64,000 nucleotides of DNA from an uncultured Pseudomonadales bacterium (lineage in GTDB: Bacteria; Pseudomonadota; Gammaproteobacteria; Pseudomonadales; Cellvibrionaceae), in contig CANLDL010000002.1 of the NCBI GenBank assembly GCA_947489425.1, positions 124,001 to 188,000 on the forward strand. The letters run 5' to 3'. Positions within the stretch are counted from its first letter, which is position 1, and the number at the start of each line of letters is the position of its first letter. The notes beneath the pieces are model-generated. The model was not told where the DNA came from and made no database searches. It saw only the letters and a list, made by a program, of their open reading frames with translations. The position numbers and the translations under genes are program-made. Below are positions 43,385 through 52,513 of this stretch, one piece after another.

Positions 43385-45295
43385 TTATTTTTCACTCGCT
43401 GCGCTCTCTATGCTATCACTGCCCATACTACCTAAGTCATCCAAGTGATACCCAGATAAAGCCTGGTGAATATTGTTATCCATACGTCTAGCAGCAAAGG
43501 TATCAGACAGCTTATTGATTCGCTGAACCTCTGCGCGAATAGTATCGGCATCGCTATTATTATGCGCATGTTTTAACGCATCAATTCCACTAGACAAAAC
43601 AGCGTATTCTTCCTGACTAAGCAAAGCCTCACCATCAAGTGCTAGCGCAGCGGATAAAGCTTCTATCAACTGTTCGGCTTCTATTTGTTGCTCACGTAAT
43701 GCACGTGCTGCAATATCATCCTCGGCATTTGCAAAGGAATCTTGGAGCATAGTCGTCACTTCTTCATCACTTAAACCATAAGAGGGTTTAACTGTAATTT
43801 CTGCAACAACACCTGTGGATGTTTCCTCAGCGCTTACGCTCAATAAACCATCGGCATCTACCTGAAAAGTAACGCGAATATGTGCAGCACCAGCCACCAT
43901 TGGTGGGATCCCACGTAATTCAAAGCGTGCTAAGGAACGACAATCTTTGACGAGCTCACGCTCACCCTGTAATACATGAATAGCCATTGCCGTTTGACCA
44001 TCCTTGAAAGTAGTAAACTCCTGAGCACGTGCGACAGGAATCGTCGTGTTGCGGTGAATAACTTTTTCGACAAGCTCTCCCATTGTCTCCAAACCAAGGG
44101 AAAGTGGAACAACATCAAGCAATAAAAGATCGCTATCTGATTTATTGCCCACCAAAATATCAGCTTGCAGAGCCGCTCCCATCGCCACAACACGATCGGG
44201 ATCTAAATTAACTAAAGGCTCACAATTAAATAACTCAGCTACTTTTTCTCGTACACGGAAGCTACGCGTCGATCCACCCACCATAACAACATTATCAACA
44301 TCTGCTTTATCTACGCCGGCATCACGCAAACTACGCTTACAAGAAAGCAATGTTTTATTAATTAAAGGATCTGCTAATTGGTTAAAATCATCACGACTTA
44401 AATTGAGACTGGTATTGTTATAGCTAGCGGTTGCCGTTAAGTTATCACTAAGCTGCTCTTTTAACGCACAGGCTATATCCAGTAATTCACGCTCAACATT
44501 AGGCGTTAAGTTATCTACCGAAATAGCCTCATCATTTAACTCACCAACTATCCAAGTCATAATGGCATAGTCAAAATCATCTCCCCCCAGTGCCGAGTCA
44601 CCACCAGTTGCCAACACCTCAAAGACACCTTTATTTAGGCGCAGAATAGAGATATCAAAAGTGCCACCACCAAGATCATAAATAGCAATGAGGCCGTTTT
44701 CGCCTTTATCGAGGCCATAGGCAATAGCTGCAGCTGTTGGCTCATTGAGTAGGCGTAAAACATTTAAGTCCGCAAGCTTAGCTGCATCTTTTGTTGCCTG
44801 CCTCTGTGCATCGTCGAAATAAGCCGGCACGGTTATTACAACCCCATCTAAATTCCCACCTAAACTTTCTCGCCCACGTGTGGCAAGCTCAACCAAAATA
44901 TCTGCCGATACTTGTATAGGTGTTTTAACACCAGCGGCTGTTTTAATATGGGGAACTGTAGACTCTGTTGCCACAAACTCGTAAGGGAATTGCTGTGCAG
45001 AGGCCTCAAGTTCCTGCTTACTACGCCCCATTAACCGTTTAATAGAAACAAGCGTATTGAGCGGATCTTTAGCCGCGTTATGTTTTGCTTCAAGACCAAC
45101 GATTTTTTCCTCACTGGTGTAATGTACAACAGATGGAAGCAGTGTATTCCCATTAATGTCGGGCAAAGCAACCGCTGTAGAATTTTTTACGGTTGCCACT
45201 AAGGAGTTTGTCGTACCTAGGTCAATACCAACTGCTCGCTTTACGGCATGCGGTTCGGGCGACTGCCCGGGTTCTGAGATTTGTAATAACGCCAT
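43385..45295 (-). CDS. hscA: Fe-S assembly chaperone HscA
   Basis: Hsp70-class chaperone (636 aa) that, with HscB, releases clusters from IscU. ATPase motifs: [30 protein letters not shown] and [14 protein letters not shown]; the substrate domain contains [21 protein letters not shown]. It is slightly longer than E. coli HscA. hscB lies 92 bp upstream on the same strand. Confidence 0.96.
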   Translation of the reverse strand: MALLQISEPGQSPEPHAVKRAVGIDLGTTNSLVATVKNSTAVALPDINGNTLLPSVVHYTSEEKIVGLEAKHNAAKDPLNTLVSIKRLMGRSKQELEASAQQFPYEFVATESTVPHIKTAAGVKTPIQVSADILVELATRGRESLGGNLDGVVITVPAYFDDAQRQATKDAAKLADLNVLRLLNEPTAAAIAYGLDKGENGLIAIYDLGGGTFDISILRLNKGVFEVLATGGDSALGGDDFDYAIMTWIVGELNDEAISVDNLTPNVERELLDIACALKEQLSDNLTATASYNNTSLNLSRDDFNQLADPLINKTLLSCKRSLRDAGVDKADVDNVVMVGGSTRSFRVREKVAELFNCEPLVNLDPDRVVAMGAALQADILVGNKSDSDLLLLDVVPLSLGLETMGELVEKVIHRNTTIPVARAQEFTTFKDGQTAMAIHVLQGERELVKDCRSLARFELRGIPPMVAGAAHIRVTFQVDADGLLSVSAEETSTGVVAEITVKPSYGLSDEEVTTMLQDSFANAEDDIAARALREQQIEAEQLIEALSAALALDGEALLSQEEYAVLSSGIDALKHAHNNSDADTIRAEVQRINKLSDTFAARRMDNNIHQALSGYHLDDLGSMGSDSIESAASEK

Positions 45296-45387
45296 AACAT
45301 TTACCTTAACGCCTTTATCTTAGCTTCTTTCTCTTAAGCCTAAATAATTATATGAAGCCTCTATGCAATACAATAGTTAGTATCGCA

Positions 45388-45939
45388 CTAGTCCAATAGC
45401 TTATCTTCTAGAAGCTCTATTTCTGTCAACATTTTTTCGACGAAATGCAGCTTAGCAATACACTGTTGTGCCTCTACAAACTGTTCATTTTCATACATTG
45501 TTTCAAATTCAGCGATTAATTTGCCACGCTGTTTACTTGCAGTAATAGAAAACGTATCAAGCTTATCACTTGCAGCCATTGCATCAATCGAGGCTGTATT
45601 AATCTCCTCGGACAAGTCCGACAACGACTCACGCCACTCCATTTGCACAAATAAAAACTGCCCATCTTTGATGGTAATACTATCGCTATTTAATGGATGC
45701 CCTGAAAGCTCCAGCAAGTATTCAGCACGTAACAAGGGTGTTTTTAATGCTTGAAATGCACTATTTATATAAGAAGAAAACTGTACTGCCACTCGTTGTT
45801 CGGCTGCACTTACATTAGCAAATTTGTCTGGGTGCGATTCTTTTTGCAATTCTAAATAGCGCCTCGACACAACATCAAGATCCACTTCGAACTTTGCATC
45901 AACACCAAACAGCTCAAAATAATTTTGCGTAAAATCCAT
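45388..45939 (-). CDS. hscB: Fe-S assembly co-chaperone HscB
   Basis: A J-protein (183 aa). The N-terminal J domain (about residues 1-75: NYFELFGVDAKFEVD) contains the HPDKF tripeptide region, and the C-terminal three-helix domain (about 85-180) binds IscU. The ATG lies just 14 bp beyond the T tract of a strong terminator hairpin (45954-45981), so transcription arriving from iscA may be limited. Confidence 0.94.
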   Translation of the reverse strand: MDFTQNYFELFGVDAKFEVDLDVVSRRYLELQKESHPDKFANVSAAEQRVAVQFSSYINSAFQALKTPLLRAEYLLELSGHPLNSDSITIKDGQFLFVQMEWRESLSDLSEEINTASIDAMAASDKLDTFSITASKQRGKLIAEFETMYENEQFVEAQQCIAKLHFVEKMLTEIELLEDKLLD

Positions 45940-45953
45940 AACTTATCGTCACT

Positions 45954-45981
45954 AAAACAAAAACCGGTGCCAAAGCACCGG
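45954..45981 (-). terminator. Strong terminator inside the isc operon (iscA/hscB)
   Basis: On the minus strand CCGGTGC (45975-45981) pairs exactly with GCACCGG (45964-45970) across a TTTG loop and is followed by TTTTTGTTTT (45954-45963). This is a textbook rho-independent terminator, 45 bp after the iscA stop and directly before the hscB start. Confidence 0.8.
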
Positions 45982-46026
45982 AATCACTACCTCTTTATTT
46001 AAGAGCGCTATTATTCAACAAAGCAA

Positions 46027-46350
46027 CTAAACGTGGAAGCTTTCACCACACCCACAGGCACTTTTCATATTAGGGTTATTAAATTGAAACCCTTCATTCA
46101 AGCCCTCTTTTACAAAATCCAGCTCTGTGCCATCAAGATAGAGAAAACTTTTGGGGTCGATCACCAAATTAAAACTACCTTGATCAAACACCTTATCTTC
46201 TGGTTCTGGTGTATCAACAAACTCTAATACATAAGACAAACCTGAGCACCCCGCCGTTTTTACACCAACGCGGATACCCATGCCTTTGCCACGCCCTTCC
46301 ATTTGCTTTGCAATATGCTGCTTTGCAGGCTCTGTCATTAATATAGCCAT
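46027..46350 (-). CDS. iscA: A-type Fe-S carrier IscA
   Basis: IscA (107 aa). The three conserved cysteines are in [14 protein letters not shown] and the C-terminal SACGCGESF. It transfers or stores Fe-S clusters, or iron, from the IscU scaffold to target proteins. It is 40 bp after iscU and is the last gene before the internal terminator. Confidence 0.95.
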   Translation of the reverse strand: MAILMTEPAKQHIAKQMEGRGKGMGIRVGVKTAGCSGLSYVLEFVDTPEPEDKVFDQGSFNLVIDPKSFLYLDGTELDFVKEGLNEGFQFNNPNMKSACGCGESFHV

Positions 46351-46390
46351 TGCTCGGGACTCTCTTAAACTCTCTCAACTCTTTGTATGA

Positions 46391-46774
46391 CTACTCGCCA
46401 CGTTTTTCACGCAGATCGCTAATCGCCGCTTTAATAGCATCTTCTGCTAATACTGAGCAGTGAATTTTAACCGGTGGTAGCGCTAGCTCTTCTGCAATTT
46501 GGGTATTTTTAATTTCACCCGCCTCATCAAGCGTTTTACCTTTTACCCACTCAGTTAATAACGAGCTTGAAGCAATAGCAGAACCGCAACCATAGGTTTT
46601 AAATTTTGCATCTTCAATGACACCATCATCACTTACTTGTATTTGCAAGCGCATTACATCACCACAAGCAGGTGCCCCCACCATACCAGTACCAACGTTA
46701 CTAGAATCCGCATCCATTTTGCCTACGTTTCTAGGATTTTCATAATGATCAATTACTTTATCACTGTAAGCCAT
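46391..46774 (-). CDS. iscU: Fe-S cluster scaffold IscU
   Basis: IscU (127 aa), the scaffold on which IscS-derived sulfur and iron are assembled. Cys ligands are in GAPACGDVM, YGCGSAIASSS and KIHCSVLAEDAI, with the invariant Asp in the first motif; LPPVKIHCS is the HscA recognition site. A GGAGAA ribosome binding site precedes ATG. Spacing to iscS is 72 bp. Confidence 0.97.
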   Translation of the reverse strand: MAYSDKVIDHYENPRNVGKMDADSSNVGTGMVGAPACGDVMRLQIQVSDDGVIEDAKFKTYGCGSAIASSSLLTEWVKGKTLDEAGEIKNTQIAEELALPPVKIHCSVLAEDAIKAAISDLREKRGE

Positions 46775-46846
46775 GATAATTCTCCACTCAAATTTTTATC
46801 AATACTTGTAAAAATGACGGCAAAATAAACCGCCAATAATTTATAT

Positions 46847-48067
46847 TTAATGCGCAGCCCACTCTATCGAATTCAAATCTATACCGTCTTTATGCATATC
46901 CCAAAGAGGCGATAGTTCACGCAGTTTTTCAACAGCCATATGCACCTGCTCTACCGCATAATCTACTTCTTCTGCCGTTGTAAAACGACCGAAACTAAAA
47001 CGTAGAGAGCTATGAGCAAGCTCATCACTTAAACCCAGTGCGCGCAACACATAAGAAGGCTCTAAGCTTGCAGAAGTACAAGCAGACCCAGACGATACAG
47101 CTAAATCCTTAAGAGACATAATCAATGACTCACCTTCAACAAAGGCAAAACTAACATTGAGGTTATGGGGTACACGCTGATCGAACGAGCCATTAATATG
47201 CACTTCTTCCATATCTTTGACACCTGCTAAAAAGCGGTCGCGTAGAGCAATTGCATGCTCACGATCTTGATCCATTTCAAGTTTGGCTAGTCTAAATGCC
47301 TCACCCATACCAACGATTTGATGTGTTGGTAATGTACCCGAACGCATACCGCGCTCGTGACCACCACCATGAATTTGTGCTTCTAGGCGCACACGTGGCT
47401 TACGTCGCACATAGAGTGCACCAACACCTTTAGGGCCATAGGCTTTGTGAGCACAAAGAGAAATTGCATCGATTTTCATTGTTTCGACATCGATAGGTAA
47501 TTTACCTGGACTTTGCGCAGCATCAACATGAAAGAATACTTTACGCTCACGGCAAATCTCGCCGATAGCAGCAATATCATTAACGACGCCAATTTCATTG
47601 TTAACATGCATCAATGACACAACAGTAGTGTCTTCACGAATAGCATCCGCTACTTGTTGGGGTGTAATTAAACCATCGCTATCAGGGTCCAAGTAGGTTA
47701 ACTCATAGCCTTCTCGCTCTAATTGACGACAGGTATCAAGCACTGCTTTGTGCTCGATTTTTGAGGTAATAATATGTTTACCACGTTTGTGGTTAAAGTG
47801 TGCCAGACCTTTAATAGCCAAGTTATCAGACTCGGTCGCACCGCTCGTCCAAACGATTTCACGAGCATCGGCATTTAAATAATCTGCTACATTTTGGCGA
47901 GCCTGCTCTACGGCTTCTTCAGCTTTCCAACCAAATGCATGAGAACGCGAGGCTGGGTTACCAAAATTACCTGCCATTGTTAAACAATTCATCATTGCCT
48001 CTGCTACACGCGGGTCAACTGGTGTTGTTGCAGAGTAATCGAAATAAATAGGGAGTTGTAAGGACAT
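46847..48067 (-). CDS. iscS: Cysteine desulfurase IscS
   Basis: PLP-dependent desulfurase (406 aa) giving persulfide sulfur to IscU and to tRNA thiolation. N-terminal [20 protein letters not shown], the PLP Lys in [12 protein letters not shown], and the active-site loop Cys in [14 protein letters not shown] are all present. It is 61 bp downstream of iscR, under IscR control by inference. Confidence 0.97.
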   Translation of the reverse strand: MSLQLPIYFDYSATTPVDPRVAEAMMNCLTMAGNFGNPASRSHAFGWKAEEAVEQARQNVADYLNADAREIVWTSGATESDNLAIKGLAHFNHKRGKHIITSKIEHKAVLDTCRQLEREGYELTYLDPDSDGLITPQQVADAIREDTTVVSLMHVNNEIGVVNDIAAIGEICRERKVFFHVDAAQSPGKLPIDVETMKIDAISLCAHKAYGPKGVGALYVRRKPRVRLEAQIHGGGHERGMRSGTLPTHQIVGMGEAFRLAKLEMDQDREHAIALRDRFLAGVKDMEEVHINGSFDQRVPHNLNVSFAFVEGESLIMSLKDLAVSSGSACTSASLEPSYVLRALGLSDELAHSSLRFSFGRFTTAEEVDYAVEQVHMAVEKLRELSPLWDMHKDGIDLNSIEWAAH

Positions 48068-48128
48068 AATCGTAAATACCTTGTTAATCTAACTGGGATA
48101 CGTATTGCAGTTAACTGTTTTGCTAAAT

Positions 48129-48626
48129 TTAATTCAGACGAGAAGATGAGATAACATTAATCCTGTCACTAATATGAGCAAACTCTTCTTGCCGGTCTTG
48201 CTGCCTCAGAGATACTTGTTGAACGTCTTTACGCGCAACCAAGTCTGCCAGACTAATTCCACTTAAAAATTTATGAATTTGAACACTAAGGTCTTCCCAA
48301 AGATGATGAGTTAAGCAAATTTCACCATTATTGCAATTACCTTTACCATTACAGTTAGTCACATCAATGGACTCATTAACCGCATCAACTATTTGTGCAA
48401 TAAAGATACTGTCCAAGGCTCGGCTCAACTGATAACCGCCGCCAGGGCCACGAACACTGGCAACTAATTCAGACTTGCGTAACTTAGAAAATAGCTGCTC
48501 TAAATATGACAGAGAGATCTCTTGTCGTTTAGAGATATCAGCTAGACTCACAGGTCCCTTTGAAGCATGTATGGATAAATCTAGCATCGCTGTTACGGCG
48601 TATCGGCCTTTTGTAGTAAGTCGCAT
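48129..48626 (-). CDS. iscR: Fe-S cluster-responsive regulator IscR
   Basis: Rrf2-family repressor (165 aa). The winged HTH ([22 protein letters not shown]) is followed by the [2Fe-2S] ligand region [19 protein letters not shown], giving three Cys and a His. Holo-IscR represses the isc promoter. Two matching operator sites overlap the promoter directly upstream (48677-48724), supporting autoregulation. Confidence 0.97.
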   Translation of the reverse strand: MRLTTKGRYAVTAMLDLSIHASKGPVSLADISKRQEISLSYLEQLFSKLRKSELVASVRGPGGGYQLSRALDSIFIAQIVDAVNESIDVTNCNGKGNCNNGEICLTHHLWEDLSVQIHKFLSGISLADLVARKDVQQVSLRQQDRQEEFAHISDRINVISSSRLN

Positions 48627-48668
48627 AATAGTTTGTCTGCATCAATGGCTGCTGGTTGATTGAATAAC

Positions 48669-48697
48669 AGTATGTTATAACCCACTATTATAGTCAA
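48669..48697 (-). promoter_or_regulatory. Promoter of iscR/isc operon
   Basis: On the minus strand TTGACT (48692-48697) and CATACT (48669-48674) are separated by 17 bp, a good sigma-70 match. The -35 hexamer lies inside the promoter-proximal IscR-like site, so bound IscR would block RNA polymerase. Confidence 0.65.
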
Positions 48698-48701
48698 GTA
48701 T
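48677..48701 (-). promoter_or_regulatory. IscR type 1 binding site (proximal)
   Basis: A 25-bp imperfect palindrome, reading ATACTTGACT on the minus strand, then five A/T bases and AGTGGGTTAT, matches the known type 1 IscR consensus (ATASYYGACTRwwwYAGTCRRSTAT) with few differences. It overlaps the iscR -35 box. Confidence 0.75.
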
Positions 48702-48724
48702 AAAACCAACTATTTTAGTGCGAC
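48700..48724 (-). promoter_or_regulatory. Second, weaker IscR type 1-like site (distal)
   Basis: Directly adjoining the first site, GTCGCACTAAAATAGTTGG and following bases keep the ACT-R-www-YAGT core and the GG of the second half-site but lose part of the first half. It ends against the trmJ stop codon (48725-48727). Two tandem sites are inferred from this similarity. Confidence 0.5.
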
Positions 48725-49561
48725 TTATTTATCCTTGCCTGATTCTTTATTCTCACCACTCTTTAGGCTCTCAATTTTGTTGTCTGTGTGAAAAATATAA
48801 TTTTGGACTGAGGTCAACATTCCTCGCATAATCGCAAGCTCCATTTCATCCAAACGTACTCGATTGTAAAGCCGCCTGAGCCTTGTCATGGTCTGTCGTG
48901 GATTGTCAGGCTGGATAAAGCCAAGCTTTTCTAAGGTTTCTTGCAAATGTGTATAGTAATTTTCTAAGGCATCTAACTTGGCCGGTGGCATATCCCAATC
49001 ATCAAAATGCAGCGCCTCACCTGAATTCTGCTTTATCAGGCAACTCATACGCAACTCGTAAGTAAGCACCTGCACTGCAGCTGCTAAGTTTAGCGAGCTA
49101 TAATCTGGGTTTGTTGGAATATGCACATGGTAGTGGCACTTGTGAAGCTCTTCATTAGTGAGACCACGGTCTTCACGACCAAAAAGAATAGCGATTGGAT
49201 GCTCACTTGCCTCTATAACTCCCCGCTCACCACATTCACGGGGCGTAAATAATGGCCAGGGAATGCGCCTTTCTCTCGCACTGGTACCTACCACCAGTCC
49301 GCAATCGGCAATAGCATCATCTAAGCTGGCAACCACCTTAGCATCTGCCAGTACATCGCCTGCATTAGCTGCTCGCCATTGCGCCTGCTCCGAAGGGTAA
49401 TCTTTGGGCTCGACAAGATACAATTGCGTTAGGCCCATATTTTTCATGGCACGCGCAACACCACCGATATTGCCTGGATGAGAGGTATTCACGAGGACTA
49501 TGCGAATATTGTTGAGTAAAGCCTGACTTTCATCAGTTAAAAATGCGTGGTCTGATGCCAT
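48725..49561 (-). CDS. trmJ: tRNA (cytidine/uridine-2'-O)-methyltransferase TrmJ
   Basis: SPOUT-class methyltransferase (278 aa) that methylates position 32 of tRNAs. N-terminal IRIVLVNTSHPGNIGGVARAMKNMGL, then LFGREDRGLTNEEL and IPTNPDYSSLNLAAAVQVLTYELR form the SAM-binding knot. A C-terminal extension (about residues 170-278) is typical. It is upstream of iscR on the same strand; cysE, often between them, is absent. Confidence 0.94.
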   Translation of the reverse strand: MASDHAFLTDESQALLNNIRIVLVNTSHPGNIGGVARAMKNMGLTQLYLVEPKDYPSEQAQWRAANAGDVLADAKVVASLDDAIADCGLVVGTSARERRIPWPLFTPRECGERGVIEASEHPIAILFGREDRGLTNEELHKCHYHVHIPTNPDYSSLNLAAAVQVLTYELRMSCLIKQNSGEALHFDDWDMPPAKLDALENYYTHLQETLEKLGFIQPDNPRQTMTRLRRLYNRVRLDEMELAIMRGMLTSVQNYIFHTDNKIESLKSGENKESGKDK

Positions 49562-49736
49562 AGTAAGTAGATTAGCTGCAGTAGAATGGTAGATTAGGTA
49601 AAGGCGCGCATTCTACATTAGATCATGATTAACTGCAGCCATACTGGCAACTTGATTACTTTTCTTATCAAAAACTACAATCTATTAGACCATTAGCTTG
49701 GTAAAACCTTACCGATAATGGATTTCGATTCATTCT

Positions 49737-50291
49737 CTAACAACTAGATAAGCCCATCAGCCCCGCTAAGGCAATCTCGCGGTCTTGAGCTTGACTTACA
49801 CCAGCAACACCTATTGCTCCGCTAATATGCTGCTTTTGTATTACAACTTCTCCACCTTCAACGGCCAACACATGGAGGTCGGTAAAACCCAAGATTGCTT
49901 GCCTACCCTTTTCCAACGCATCGGAGAAAATCTTCGTCGAGCGCTTAGTTAATGCTGCTGATGAAGCTTTGGATAACGCAAAATCTACGCTCGCTTTATG
50001 CGCATTATCCATACGCTGTAATGTGATTACCCTACCGGAGCTGTCAACAACAGCGACGCTGATATTCCATCCCTTTGACTGAGCATAACGGACTGAGGCA
50101 TTAGCGACTATTTTAGCGCAGGCATGTGTTATATCTACTCCATAGGGGAGGTGTAAAGTGGAGGCAATTTTAGTATTTTTATCTGCAGCATACCCCGGCA
50201 CTGATACCAGTAAAAATGCTAGCAATGCGGCTGATGCTGTTGCTGTATATTTCGATAAGTAGCGGTAATGATTTATTTGTATAGATAGCAT
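49737..50291 (-). CDS. Exported GlcG/HbpS-type haem-binding protein
   Basis: A 184-aa protein of the GlcG/HbpS (DUF336) family. With ATG at 50291, preceded by AAGGG, it begins with a signal peptide (hydrophobic segment about residues 17-32, ending GYAA), so it is probably periplasmic. The core has YAQSKGWNISVAVVDSSGRV, SALTKRSTKIFSDALEKGR and a C-terminal QHISGAIGVAGVS segment. The family binds haem or small metabolites; the true ligand is unknown. The frame stays open to 50396 but those residues lie before the signal peptide. It is divergent from a LysR gene. Confidence 0.8.
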   Translation of the reverse strand: MLSIQINHYRYLSKYTATASAALLAFLLVSVPGYAADKNTKIASTLHLPYGVDITHACAKIVANASVRYAQSKGWNISVAVVDSSGRVITLQRMDNAHKASVDFALSKASSAALTKRSTKIFSDALEKGRQAILGFTDLHVLAVEGGEVVIQKQHISGAIGVAGVSQAQDREIALAGLMGLSSC

Positions 50292-50349
50292 AGAGTGTCC
50301 CTTCCTGTTGGTTTGTAGGATGCTTTGTAGAACATATTTTATAATTCGA

Positions 50350-50368
50350 TAAGTATAAGTAATACTTA
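50350..50368. promoter_or_regulatory. LysR-type operator candidate
   Basis: TAAGTAT (50350-50356) and ATACTTA (50362-50368) form a perfect inverted repeat with a 5-bp spacer, in the 169-bp gap between the HbpS-like gene and its divergent LysR gene. It contains a T-N11-A pattern as bound by LysR-type regulators. A second pair, CATAAG/CTTATG (50431-50452), lies just before the LysR start. Confidence 0.55.
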
Positions 50369-50460
50369 ACTTAACAGTGTTTTTATATACTCGCACACCT
50401 ATCTAGGACGATCCAATTCTATGTTATTATCATAAGATAAGTTTGGCTTATGGTGATGCA

Positions 50461-51348
50461 ATGGATCTACGTTCTTTTCAGTGTGTATTGGCTCTGGCTG
50501 ATTGCGAGCACTTTGGCCGTGCCGCTCAGCGGCTGCACATGACTCAACCTGCACTAAGTCAGCGCATCGCCCTGCTAGAAGAAGAGGTAGGACATTCGTT
50601 ATTCACTCGTACCCGCGGCCCCATTAGACCAACTACCGCAGGACGTGCATTTATTGCACGTGCCCGCAATGTATTGGCACAAGCCGATGCCGCCAAGGCC
50701 GATGCGCAATTAGCAGCATCGGGACTAGTCGGACAGCTACGTATTGGTTTTACCCCTATCATTTTGTATCAGAACTTACCTGAATTATTACGGGATTTTC
50801 AAACCCATTACCCTGATATCCATATCGAACTACACGAGTTGACTTCATTGCAACAAGAGCAGGCACTACAAGGCGGTTATATTGATATTGGCTTGACGCA
50901 CCCTCCGCTGGCCAATTCATCATTACAATGCCAGAGTTTAGAGCCCATTCCCTTGATAATGGCAATGCCTGCGAGCTGGCCTCAATCAGCATGTAAGAGT
51001 TTACGCTTAGAGGACTGTGCCGATATACCGTGGATTATGACACCACGTGAAATTGGTCCGGTATTTTACGATGGAATTCTTGCTGCCTGCCACCGAGCTG
51101 GCTTTAGCCCAAAAATTGTACAGGAGGCCGTTATGTCCACATTAATCGGTTTGGTATCGACTGGTATTGGGGCCGGCTTAGTGACAGAAGGCTTTGCTGT
51201 GATTAAACGTCCGCATATGGTGTATATACCAGTAAAGACCGACTTGCCTTTACTGCCGGTTGCTGCGGCTTGGAAAAAAAAGTCAATTAACCCAGTGGTA
51301 CAACGGTTTTTAGACCTACTTGTCATGCCCAGCGCAAACAAAACCTAA
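50461..51348 (+). CDS. LysR-type transcriptional regulator
   Basis: LysR-type regulator (295 aa). The N-terminal winged HTH (MDLRSFQCVLALADCEHFGRAA, MTQPALSQRI) is followed by the linker helix and the two-lobed effector domain (about residues 88-295). It resembles the BenM/CatM subgroup broadly; the effector cannot be predicted. ATG 50461 starts at the conserved DLRSF; the open frame extends to TTG 50443. It is divergent from the HbpS-like gene, which is therefore its most likely target. Confidence 0.9.
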   Translation: MDLRSFQCVLALADCEHFGRAAQRLHMTQPALSQRIALLEEEVGHSLFTRTRGPIRPTTAGRAFIARARNVLAQADAAKADAQLAASGLVGQLRIGFTPIILYQNLPELLRDFQTHYPDIHIELHELTSLQQEQALQGGYIDIGLTHPPLANSSLQCQSLEPIPLIMAMPASWPQSACKSLRLEDCADIPWIMTPREIGPVFYDGILAACHRAGFSPKIVQEAVMSTLIGLVSTGIGAGLVTEGFAVIKRPHMVYIPVKTDLPLLPVAAAWKKKSINPVVQRFLDLLVMPSANKT

Positions 51349-51676
51349 CTAAAGTAAGAAACACTACCCATATCAAAACTAAAAGTCGGTGGTATTGGAA
51401 GATCAAATATTGTTTGAAGCTATTTAGTATTTATATAATTTAAAGTGTTAAAACCAGAGCCTCATTTTTGCCATACTCAATAGTAAGTTATTCAACGACA
51501 TCAACAGACTATACTCCTGTCATGCAAACAATCCATAGAAGGGCATTTTCACCTTATTCGCAATCGCTTGCTATAAAATGTACAAACTATCGGCTATAAT
51601 CCGCCGCCACTTAGAATGATCTTGCATCATTTCTGTTCGTTACTAATTTTATCTTATTCTACTGGTGAGGCCCTCT
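51349..51676. other. Intergenic region before suhB
   Basis: A 328-bp AT-rich gap between the LysR gene and suhB with no credible ORF or repeat. TATAAT at 51595-51600, followed by a GC-rich stretch, is the likely suhB -10; no convincing -35 is present at 16-18 bp. GAGG before ATG 51677 is the suhB ribosome binding site. Confidence 0.5.
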
Positions 51677-52480
51677 ATGGAACCAATGTTGACTATGGCG
51701 CTACGCGCTGCTCGTAAAGGAGCCGAAGTTCTTGAAAAAGCGATACAGCATCGAGACGTAATAAAAATTGAAGAGAAGTCAAAAAATGACTATGTTACCG
51801 AGGTTGATCGCGCCGTAGAGAAAGAAATTATCTACCATCTACGCAGAGCCTACCCCGACCACAGTTTTAATGGTGAAGAAAGTGGCAAAACCACTGGAAA
51901 AGACTCTGAGTATGAATGGATTATCGACCCCATTGACGGCACAACCAACTTTATTAATGGCATCCCACATTATGCAATTTCTATTGCCTGCACACACAAA
52001 GGCAGACTAGAGCACGGTGTCATACTCGACCCCATCAAACGAGAAGAATTTACAGCAAGCCGAGGCAAAGGTGCCGCACTCAATGACAGACGCATCCGAG
52101 TATCCGATCGCAAAAGCATGAGCGGTGCATTAATAGCAACAGGCATTCCCTTTAACGGCCAAACGATGGAGCACATCACGCCTTACCTAAAAAACATGGA
52201 AGAAGTACTCCAACAGGAAACGGCAGGTATACGCAGGATGGGAGCAGCATCTCTTGACCTTGCATATGTAGCAGCGGGTCGCTACGACGGCTTTTGGGAA
52301 ATGAAACTAAAGCCCTGGGATATTGCTGCTGGAATCTTACTGGTAAAAGAAGCCGGTGGTTTTGTTAGTGATTTTCATGGCGGCAACGATATGATGAAAT
52401 CAGGCAATATTGTCTGTGCATCGGGTAAAGTATTTAAATCATTACTATCCATTACCGGAAAGCACTTAAAGGATGCATGA
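51677..52480 (+). CDS. suhB: Inositol-1-monophosphatase SuhB
   Basis: SuhB (267 aa), a Mg2+-dependent inositol-phosphatase fold protein that in E. coli also joins the rRNA antitermination complex. Metal-binding motifs: NGEESG, WIIDPIDGTTNFINGIPHY and C-terminal WDIAAGILLVKEAGG. ATG 51677, 6-7 bp after GAGG, matches the usual SuhB start; GTG 51665 lies upstream in the same frame. In relatives suhB faces trmJ directly; here two genes intervene. Confidence 0.94.
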   Translation: MEPMLTMALRAARKGAEVLEKAIQHRDVIKIEEKSKNDYVTEVDRAVEKEIIYHLRRAYPDHSFNGEESGKTTGKDSEYEWIIDPIDGTTNFINGIPHYAISIACTHKGRLEHGVILDPIKREEFTASRGKGAALNDRRIRVSDRKSMSGALIATGIPFNGQTMEHITPYLKNMEEVLQQETAGIRRMGAASLDLAYVAAGRYDGFWEMKLKPWDIAAGILLVKEAGGFVSDFHGGNDMMKSGNIVCASGKVFKSLLSITGKHLKDA

Positions 52481-52513
52481 GGCTTAGCAAGCCTATGTTA
52501 CTAACGGCAAAAT

